Program-made: the position numbers and the translations under genes | The notes under the pieces: generated by a model | Databases searched by the model: none | What the model was told of the DNA's origin: nothing | Seen by the model: the letters and a program-made list of their open reading frames with translations, nothing else | Part shown: positions 35,164 to 41,488 of the stretch, in pieces | How the letters are laid out: every line of letters starts with the position of its first letter | How positions within the stretch are numbered: position 1 is the first letter of the stretch | Source of the DNA: Phragmitibacter flavus | Lineage (GTDB): Bacteria; Verrucomicrobiota; Verrucomicrobiia; Verrucomicrobiales; Verrucomicrobiaceae | Reading direction: 5' to 3' | Length of the DNA: 64,000 nt | Assembly (NCBI RefSeq): GCF_005780165.1 | Contig: NZ_VAUV01000014.1 | Location: 98,495-162,494, forward strand

Positions 35164-35634
35164 CTACTTACCGAATTTAGAAAGTTCAATCAGTTGATCC
35201 ACATATTTCCTCGGAAAAGAGGGGCCGTAGTTTCCCATGATCGAAATGACTTCTCTCCCTGGAAGGGGAACGAGAATCACAAACTTTTTGGCTTCATCGT
35301 CATGATAATTCATCCACTCTATAGGCATTTCATCAGGATTGAAGGGCGGATTGAATTTCAAGACGATTCCTGATTCTGTGGGTATCATCTCCGTCTCCCA
35401 TCTTGTTTTTGCATCCTTAGCCTTGGACTCTGGGTAGGCCACTGACCCTAATTTCGCATTGGCCCAGAGACTGAGCTGGCCGTGGCTCTGTCCAGATACT
35501 GTGTATTGCTCAGCCAAGATCAAAAAGACCTTTCCGATAACACGATCAAGTTCAGGGTCGGTCGCTGCGCGCGCCTGTTCCGAAGCACAGAAAACCAGTA
35601 AACACATGGAGATTCCGACGAAGTGGCTTTTCAT
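35164..35634 (-). CDS. Exported protein of unknown function
   Basis: A 156-residue protein with signal peptide MKSHFVGISMCLLVFCASEQARA. The mature part includes LDRVIGKVFLILAEQYTVSGQ and IEWMNYHDDEAKKFVILVPLPGREVISIMG. No family recognised. A+T-richer than the window average. Together with the genes at 33078, 33878 and 34578 it forms a run of small exported proteins on one strand. Confidence 0.6.
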   Translation of the reverse strand: MKSHFVGISMCLLVFCASEQARAATDPELDRVIGKVFLILAEQYTVSGQSHGQLSLWANAKLGSVAYPESKAKDAKTRWETEMIPTESGIVLKFNPPFNPDEMPIEWMNYHDDEAKKFVILVPLPGREVISIMGNYGPSFPRKYVDQLIELSKFGK

Positions 35635-35760
35635 TTTCTTGATCGAACAGGCGGTTAAAACGACGTTGTGAAGAATAATATCACCCTATATGCTTCAATA
35701 TTGAAGATTTTTCGAGTTCTGATCCGATTTCACCTGCAAAACCACACGGATATTTGGGAG

Positions 35761-35784
35761 ATCATGTGTATGTCCCTTGGGGTG
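35761..35784 (+). repeat. Direct repeat R, copy 3
   Basis: Carries ATCATGTGTATGTCCCTTGG followed by GGTG, matching copy 2 with few differences. Copies 2 and 3 bound a 1.9-kb segment with three small exported-protein genes. Confidence 0.6.
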
Positions 35785-35857
35785 CGCAGATTGAGTATGT
35801 GGGAGGGCAGGATTGGGGTTTAAGTTTCCTACATTCGGGGGTAAGGAAGAGAGCTGA

Positions 35858-35882
35858 GACCGACGAAACGTCGGTGGTCCGA
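35858..35882. repeat. Single hairpin followed by GGTCC (family 2 copy)
   Basis: ACCGACG and CGTCGGT pair around a short loop, with GGTCCGA after. It matches 36005-36029 in all but one position and shares its layout (variable stem, constant GGTC flank) with copies at 29385 and 38214. Confidence 0.65.
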
Positions 35883-36004
35883 CCGGGGAAAGCGAGCCTT
35901 CTTACGTCGGCTGCTACGTTGGAGAGGGCGCAATTACCCAGACGAATGCCATGGCGTCTGGTCCCTTGGGCTCGTGGCTGGGGGAAGGGAGAGAAATGAA
36001 TGAT

Positions 36005-36029
36005 GACCGACGACACGTCGGTGGTCCGA
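36005..36029. repeat. Single hairpin followed by GGTCC (family 2 copy)
   Basis: ACCGACG and CGTCGGT pair around ACA, with GGTCCGA following. It lies 7 bp beyond the stop codon of the helicase gene and could also serve as its terminator hairpin. Confidence 0.65.
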
Positions 36030-36035
36030 TGGGGG

Positions 36036-37718
36036 CTAACGGCGTTTGCCGCCGCCGCTTTTCTTTTTGCGGCCGAACATAATAGCGCGGGCTTTGTCTT
36101 CGTTGTTGAGGACGGTGGTGTATTTGTAAGGGAAGTTGTCGAGCTTGCGGCGTTCGATGGTCTGGCCGATGAGGCGCTCGATGCTGGCGACGTTGCCGAT
36201 TTCGTCGGCGGCGAAGAGGGTGAAGGCGTCGCCTTCCTGCTTCGCACGGCCGGTGCGGCCGATGCGGTGGACGTAGTCTTCGGGGTTCTCGGGAACCATG
36301 TAGTTGATGACGTGGGTGACGCCGCTGACGTCGAGGCCGCGGGCGGCGACGTCGGTGGCAACGATGATCTCGTATTCACCTTCACGGAAACCTTTGAGGG
36401 CTTTTTCGCGATCCTTCTGGCCGATGTCGGAATGCATGACGGTGGCTTTGTGCTCGCCGTCGCGCTGGATGGAACCGAACAGGCGGTCGGCATCCATCTT
36501 GGTGCGGGTGAAAATCATGACGCTGTGGAAATCGGTGCGGCGCAGGAGCTCGAGGATGAGTTCTTCGCGCTGGTCGCTGGCGACAGGATAGAGGTAATGG
36601 CTGACGGTTTCGGCAGGGGAGAAGCGGATGCCGATTTCGACGGTGGAAGGGTCTTTGAGCGCCCAGTCGGCAAGGCCTTTGATCTGTGGCGGCATGGTGG
36701 CCGAGAAGAACAGGGTCTGACGGTTGGAAGGGGTTTTTTCGACGATGCGGCGCACGTCGGGGAGGAATCCCATGTCGAGCATGCGGTCGACTTCGTCGAG
36801 AATCAGGACTTCGAGACCGCTGAGGTCGATGTCGCCTTCGCCCATGAAATCGAGGAGTCGACCAGGGGTGGCGACGACGATGTCAACGCCTTTGTGGAGG
36901 CCTTCACGTTGTTTGCCGTAACCAACGCCGCCGTGGACGAGGAGGGTGCGGAGGCCGGTGTATTTGTTGAGGCGTTCGAAGTTTTCGACGACCTGGGCGG
37001 CGAGCTCGCGGGTGGGTTCGAGGATCAGGCAGCGCAGTTTGCCGGGAGGGCCGAGTCGGCTGATGGTGGGCATGCCGAACGCGGCGGTTTTGCCGGTGCC
37101 GGTTTGGGAGGCACCGATGAGGTCTTTGCCGGCGAGGATGATGGGGGCGGCTTTGACCTGGATCTCGGTGGGGTTTTCGTAACCGAAGTCGCGGATGCCG
37201 GCGAGGATGGCGGGGCTGAGACCGAGGGCTTCGAAGTTGGCGGGATAAGGGCCTTCAGGGACGGGAGGAGCGGGTGGGGGTGGCTCGGGATCGTGACGGA
37301 CGCGGGGTTCGCGGGGGATGTCGTCCTGGGAATTACTGCGGGAGGGACGGCGGCCGGAGCCTGAGCTTGGGCCGGAGCGTTCGTTGCGATCATTGCGCGG
37401 GCCACGGGAGTTGCGGTCGCGGTCACCGGAGCGTTCGGAACGTTCGGGACGTGGAGCGCGTTCACGGTCACGTTCACCGGTGCGGGGGGCGCGGCTGGAT
37501 TCGCTGCGACCGCGTGGGCGATCAGAGCTGCGATCCCGCTCACGTTCGCGTTCACGGGCAGGAGGGGCTGCTTCGGCAGGCTTTTTCGCCGCTGGCTCGC
37601 TGACGGGTTTTGTGCTGAGTCCTCCGGTGAGTTTCTTGATGCCAGCTTTGATGCGACCGAAGAGGCTGCTTTTGGCTTTGGCTTTTTCGGGGGCTTCCGT
37701 TTGACGATGAGGAGACAC
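36036..37718 (-). CDS. DEAD-box ATP-dependent RNA helicase (RhlE-like)
   Basis: A 560-residue RNA helicase. The N-terminal about 160 residues are a low-complexity Arg/Ser/Glu/Asp-rich tail. The core then has Q motif YENPTEIQ, Walker A ASQTGTGKT, PTRELA, TPGRLLD, DEVD (Val in place of the usual Ala, so DEVD), SAT, and in lobe 2 ATDVAARGLDV and HRIGRTGR. The C-terminus is short and Lys/Gly-rich. The closest type is RhlE, which usually has the basic tail at the C-terminus; here it is at the N-terminus. It probably remodels RNA during ribosome assembly or decay. Confidence 0.93.
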   Translation of the reverse strand: MSPHRQTEAPEKAKAKSSLFGRIKAGIKKLTGGLSTKPVSEPAAKKPAEAAPPARERERERDRSSDRPRGRSESSRAPRTGERDRERAPRPERSERSGDRDRNSRGPRNDRNERSGPSSGSGRRPSRSNSQDDIPREPRVRHDPEPPPPAPPVPEGPYPANFEALGLSPAILAGIRDFGYENPTEIQVKAAPIILAGKDLIGASQTGTGKTAAFGMPTISRLGPPGKLRCLILEPTRELAAQVVENFERLNKYTGLRTLLVHGGVGYGKQREGLHKGVDIVVATPGRLLDFMGEGDIDLSGLEVLILDEVDRMLDMGFLPDVRRIVEKTPSNRQTLFFSATMPPQIKGLADWALKDPSTVEIGIRFSPAETVSHYLYPVASDQREELILELLRRTDFHSVMIFTRTKMDADRLFGSIQRDGEHKATVMHSDIGQKDREKALKGFREGEYEIIVATDVAARGLDVSGVTHVINYMVPENPEDYVHRIGRTGRAKQEGDAFTLFAADEIGNVASIERLIGQTIERRKLDNFPYKYTTVLNNEDKARAIMFGRKKKSGGGKRR

Positions 37719-37833
37719 TAGGTTTTGCGGGGAATGGTGGTGGCGGGGTAGGACGGGTTATATCCACCATTTTCGTGGAATTGCAAACTATTGCATTGGG
37801 GCCTCTCCCGTGGGGGAAGGATGCAATGGAGGT

Positions 37834-38130
37834 TCAGGCGCAGAGGGCGACGTATTCCAGCGACTGCATCTCGAAGCGTTCCATCTCCTGCTCGATGTCG
37901 CGCAGTTGATGAGTGAGCACGCAGTAGCTGTCGCGATTGAGGTGTTGCTGGTGCATGAGGGCGGCCATGCAGAGGGGGAAGGGGGAGGGTTCGAGGGTTT
38001 CGCGGCGGGCGCGGCGCAGGCACCATTCGAGTTGTTCAACCAGGGCGGTGGCGGGCCAGAATCCGAGGTTCGCAAAGTGTTGAACGGTGGCGAGGGCTTG
38101 TTCGATGCTGACGATCAGGTTTTGGTTCAC
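37834..38130 (-). CDS. Small helical protein of unknown function
   Basis: A 98-residue protein using GTG at 38130, with AGGAGAA about 7 nt upstream supporting that start. The sequence MNQNLIVSIEQALATVQHFANLGFWPATALVEQLEWCLRRARRE and LRDIEQEMERFEMQSLEYVALCA is helical with two Cys pairs far apart. No family recognised. It sits between the helicase and the HAD phosphatase, all on the minus strand. Confidence 0.6.
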   Translation of the reverse strand: MNQNLIVSIEQALATVQHFANLGFWPATALVEQLEWCLRRARRETLEPSPFPLCMAALMHQQHLNRDSYCVLTHQLRDIEQEMERFEMQSLEYVALCA

Positions 38131-38213
38131 GGTAGTTCTCCTGCGTGGTGCAGGTAAGGAACGACGGTGTTGTGACAGGTGGGGGAGGGATTGGTTTAAT
38201 GGGTGAGGGGCGA

Positions 38214-38245
38214 CTGAATGATGCGAAGTGAAACTTCGCGGTCCC
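38214..38245. repeat. Single hairpin followed by GGTCC (family 2 copy)
   Basis: GCGAAGT (38223-38229) pairs perfectly with ACTTCGC (38233-38239) around GAA, with GGTCC after. It ends on the stop codon of the HAD phosphatase gene, consistent with the gene-end placement of the family. Confidence 0.65.
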
Positions 38246-38904
38246 TAGATGATGCTCTCAAGGTTGAAACCTTGGAGGGATTGGCGTTGTTGCCAGGCTT
38301 GGGCGAAGCCGAGGTGGCGGGTGATTTCACCGGCGACGATGAGGCAGCGCATGCCTGCGGCGGTGGCGGCGCGGAGGCCGTTTTGGGAGTCTTCGATGAC
38401 GAGGAGGTCGGCGGGAGGAAGGCCTAACTGACTTGAGGCGTGGAGAAAGAGGCCGGGGTCGGGTTTGGCGCGACCGACGTCGTCGAGAGTGGTGACGTTT
38501 TGGAAGAAGGAAAGGAGATCGAGCTTTTGCAACCAGCCGTTGACCCAGTTGGAGGAACTGCTGCTGGCGACGGCGCAGGGAATGGAGTGATCGCAGGCCT
38601 GTTGGAGAAGTTCACGAACGCCAGGAAGGGTGTCCTGATGTTGGAGAAGTTCGGTCACGCGCTGACGACGACGCTGGGTGATGGATTCCCAGGGAAGGGT
38701 GCGCTGGATGAGCCGTTCAAGTTCGACGGCGGGGTCGTAGTGGCCGAAGTCGCTGCCGACGCACTGGGCCCACGTTTCAATGGTGAGCGGGTGTCCGTGT
38801 TCCTGATAGAGCTCGTGCCAGGCCTGGTAGATGGCGGTCTCGGTGTCAACCATGAGACCGTCGAAGTCGAAGATGAGACCGCGAACAGGGGCGGACGAGT
38901 TCAT
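38245..38904 (-). CDS. HAD-superfamily phosphatase / beta-phosphoglucomutase-like
   Basis: A 219-residue enzyme of HAD subfamily IA variant 3. Motif I is GLIFDFDGLMVDTE (residues 9-22), the nucleophile and acid/base Asp; motif II is AVASSSSSN; motif III Lys is in GRAKPDPGLFL; motif IV is LVIEDSQNGLRAATAAGM. The helical cap lies about 25-85. Such proteins dephosphorylate or mutate sugar phosphates. It lies between a cupredoxin gene and a small unknown gene on the minus strand. Confidence 0.88.
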   Translation of the reverse strand: MNSSAPVRGLIFDFDGLMVDTETAIYQAWHELYQEHGHPLTIETWAQCVGSDFGHYDPAVELERLIQRTLPWESITQRRRQRVTELLQHQDTLPGVRELLQQACDHSIPCAVASSSSSNWVNGWLQKLDLLSFFQNVTTLDDVGRAKPDPGLFLHASSQLGLPPADLLVIEDSQNGLRAATAAGMRCLIVAGEITRHLGFAQAWQQRQSLQGFNLESII

Positions 38905-38965
38905 CGAGATCGATCGGAATTGGAAGAGGGAAAGCCAGCGGGAGTCGAGGCGGCTGCTCGGCTGG

Positions 38966-39583
38966 CTACTCGACTTTCATGACGCCGTTCATCAGCATGG
39001 CGTGGCCGGGAAAGCTGCAGATGTAGGGGTAGTCGCCAGCTTCGGCGGGGGCGGTGAATTCGATGGTCTCCGTTTGTCCGGGCTGAAGTAGTTTGGTGTG
39101 GTGGAGCACTTCAGGAATCTCGGGGATGTAGCCTTTTTCAATAGGAGCAGCCATCATGGCGTTGGCGCCGACGATGAGTTTGTCTTTGCTACCCAAGACG
39201 CCGAGGACCCAGTTGTGAGGGAGGGGGACGGGGCTCTTGTTTTCAAAGGTGAGTTTGACGGGCTGTCCGGCTTTGACGCTGAAGGTTTTCAGGTCGAATG
39301 CCATGGGGTTGACGGTGTCCGGTTTGATGAGGATTTCGGCGACGTCGACGACGGGAGTGCCTCCAGCGACCGTGGCGGTGGGGTCGGCAACTCCGGCGGC
39401 AGCGACTGGCGCTTCAACTTTGGCGGGGGCGGTGTCACCTCCATTGCGAATGACGATGCCGCCATAGATGAGAGCGGTGCCGGCGACGAGGGAGAAGATG
39501 GCAAATCCTGCGCCGAAGAGGAGGTTGATGACTTTCCAGATGCCGCCGGTTTCTTGTTCTTTTGTGTCGTGATGGGTTGCCAT
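38966..39583 (-). CDS. Membrane-anchored azurin-like cupredoxin
   Basis: A 205-residue protein. One membrane segment at about 22-46 anchors it, and a Pro/Ala/Val-rich linker follows to about 80. The cupredoxin domain is about 82-205. Type-1 copper ligands match azurin: His123 in LPHNW, Cys189 in YICSFPGHAMLM, His194 and Met198 (spacing C-x4-H-x3-M as in azurin). It should carry electrons in the periplasm. ATG 39583 precedes the membrane helix. Its closest neighbours are not obvious respiratory genes. Confidence 0.88.
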   Translation of the reverse strand: MATHHDTKEQETGGIWKVINLLFGAGFAIFSLVAGTALIYGGIVIRNGGDTAPAKVEAPVAAAGVADPTATVAGGTPVVDVAEILIKPDTVNPMAFDLKTFSVKAGQPVKLTFENKSPVPLPHNWVLGVLGSKDKLIVGANAMMAAPIEKGYIPEIPEVLHHTKLLQPGQTETIEFTAPAEAGDYPYICSFPGHAMLMNGVMKVE

Positions 39584-39657
39584 GGGTAAGGGAGCGTTAG
39601 TTAAGTCAGAATTGAAGCGGCGGAAAGCAAAAAGTTGGGTGGAAACTGGAGGATGAG

Positions 39658-40359
39658 TTACGCGTTCGCCAGAGGGAAGAGCGGATCTTCCGGCGAAATG
39701 AGGATGGGATGCAGTTGCCGGGCCTCGGCGATCCATTGGGTGGCGAGGTCACGGCGGGAAAGGTGGTTCAACAGCCAGCGGGCGTTTTCCAAGGCGGCCT
39801 GGACGAGTTGAGGGCAGGTTTCCGGGTGCGCTTCGAAAGTTTGGTGGAGAAGGTCGACGGCTTCCTGGGTTTGCAAATTGGCGCTGAGTATGCGCACTCG
39901 CAGGGGGATGAAGTCGGGATTGTCCGCAGGAAGTTGGTGCAGTTCAGCAAGGGCCTGGGAGGGCATGCCGAGTTCGAGGTAACCTTCGAGAACGGTGATG
40001 ACGGTTTCGGTTTCGCTGGCGAATTCGGGTTTCTCGCTGAGGACCTGGCTTTGCAGTCGTTGGGAGGCAGAGGGGGAGAGGGGCCGGTCGCCGTCTTCGG
40101 TTTCCTGGGTGACGAGATACACCCAGTCGTTGCCGTCCTTGTGCTGCCGCCAGCTGTTGTAGGTGAGGAGGGCGGTGAAGAAGAGTATGACGCTGGTGAT
40201 TTCCAGGATGAACGGGGTGGTGAAAACCGTGAAGATGGCGATGGAGGTATTCAACACCACCTCGCGCGCGGTGGGGTTGAAGCTGACCAGGGCTGCCAGG
40301 CCGGCGATGGCGGCGAGGATGCAGACGATGGGGCCGATCAGTTGGGAAGGAAGGCGCAT
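39658..40359 (-). CDS. Membrane protein with TPR-like C-terminus, unknown
   Basis: A 233-residue protein from ATG 40359, or 247 from an in-frame GTG at 40401. Two hydrophobic segments (LIGPIVCILAAIAGLAALVSF and TPFILEITSVILFFTALLTY) make a hairpin, and the rest is a helical repeat region (ALAELHQLPADNPDFIPLRVRILSANLQTQEAVDLLHQTFEAHPE) of TPR type. It is in line with the cupredoxin gene downstream (about 75 bp). Function unknown. Confidence 0.65.
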   Translation of the reverse strand: MRLPSQLIGPIVCILAAIAGLAALVSFNPTAREVVLNTSIAIFTVFTTPFILEITSVILFFTALLTYNSWRQHKDGNDWVYLVTQETEDGDRPLSPSASQRLQSQVLSEKPEFASETETVITVLEGYLELGMPSQALAELHQLPADNPDFIPLRVRILSANLQTQEAVDLLHQTFEAHPETCPQLVQAALENARWLLNHLSRRDLATQWIAEARQLHPILISPEDPLFPLANA

Positions 40360-40482
40360 CGGTGCGGGTGATGAAGGGGAAGGGGAAGACGACGTGGGCA
40401 CGGCAGTTACCGTCGCTCAATCTGGGCGAAGGGCAACCGCGAAAGGGGAAAGGGGGGCGGACCGGACCGGACGGAGATTGCT

Positions 40483-41427
40483 TCAGCGGCGGCGTTGGGC
40501 GGCGAGCAGGAGCAGTCCGCCAAAAGCGAGGAGAGCGCGGGAAGGTTCGGGGACGGAGGTCACGGAGAGGCTGCCGATGGTGGCGGTGGTCCAGCCATTG
40601 AACGAGTCGGTAGGGGCCGAAGCACCGATTGCCCCCATGTTCTGCACGCCCATGATGAAGGAGGAGTTGCCCCAGCCGTCGGTGGCGTTGCCCCAGCTTT
40701 CCATGTCGCCGAGCGACCAGGTGCCGCTGTGGACGGAGGTGGCGGAGTCGGCGCCGTAGAAAGTGAGGCTCCATTCGGTGGCGGTGGCGGTGAAGTCCAG
40801 CCCGGTGGCGATGAAGCTGAGGGTGCCGCTGCCATTGGGGGCGACGACATTGGGGTCGGTGGCAGAGGTGCTTGCGTTCTTTTTGGAGCGCACGCTGAAG
40901 ACGGTGGCGGTGAGGGCACTGTTGTTGGTGAGCTCGATGGAGATTCCGTCGTTGCCGTTATTATAGAACTGTCCGAAGGAGTTGCCACCTGCGGCGGGGT
41001 TGGCACCGACATTGGTGTAGGTTTGATTGTCGCGAGGGATAAATCCGAAACGAAAGCGGGCCTGGGTGCCTGCGTGGTCACCACTGCTGCTCAGGGTTAA
41101 CTCGCGCATGGCGACGCTGATGGTGTTTTGGTAGAGATTGAGCGGGGCGTGGGCGCTGTTGGTGTAGAGAACACTGCCGCTCCACTGATTGGGCATGGCA
41201 CTACCACCGCCAATGGCGTCGGTGCTGATGGTGAGGATGCCACCGCTCTCTGACAGGTTGCCTGATCGACTCCAACTGGCAACGGGCAGGGTGGTCGCGC
41301 CGGTGGTGGGGTTGCTGTTGTCGAAGTCGTCCTGAATGACGATGGCCGACTGAAGGGACGGTTGATTGGCCAGCATGGTGCCGATCAGCAAGAGTGAGCC
41401 CAGCAGAGGCAGCCGAAATGTTTTCAT
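40483..41427 (-). CDS. Secreted PEP-CTERM protein
   Basis: A 314-residue exported protein with a signal peptide (MKTFRLPLLGSLLLIGTMLANQPSLQSA), a beta-sandwich-like body typical of concanavalin/LamG-fold secreted proteins (VIQDDFDNSNPTTGATTLPVASWSRSG) and the C-terminal signal SVPEPSRALLAFGGLLLLAAQRRR. The PEP-S-R-A-L variant matches the neighbouring giant protein. ATG 41427 starts the signal peptide. Confidence 0.85.
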   Translation of the reverse strand: MKTFRLPLLGSLLLIGTMLANQPSLQSAIVIQDDFDNSNPTTGATTLPVASWSRSGNLSESGGILTISTDAIGGGSAMPNQWSGSVLYTNSAHAPLNLYQNTISVAMRELTLSSSGDHAGTQARFRFGFIPRDNQTYTNVGANPAAGGNSFGQFYNNGNDGISIELTNNSALTATVFSVRSKKNASTSATDPNVVAPNGSGTLSFIATGLDFTATATEWSLTFYGADSATSVHSGTWSLGDMESWGNATDGWGNSSFIMGVQNMGAIGASAPTDSFNGWTTATIGSLSVTSVPEPSRALLAFGGLLLLAAQRRR

Positions 41428-41488
41428 AGGAGGGGGGAGTTTGTCGGCGGAGGCGGTGGTTTTCAAGGGATTTTCCACCGCTGGCTTC

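Larger units (their letters stand above)
35635..36035. other. Repeat-bearing region without a gene
   Basis: 400 bp between the last small exported gene and the helicase stop codon. It holds repeat R copy 3 (35761), two copies of a hairpin (35858 and 36005) and a further hairpin CCAGACG/CGTCTGG near 35938-35962. No gene is seen on either strand. Confidence 0.5.

Noticed and set aside
36000..37364. Plus-strand frame opposite the helicase
   Set aside because: Low complexity; the minus-strand frame has all helicase motifs.
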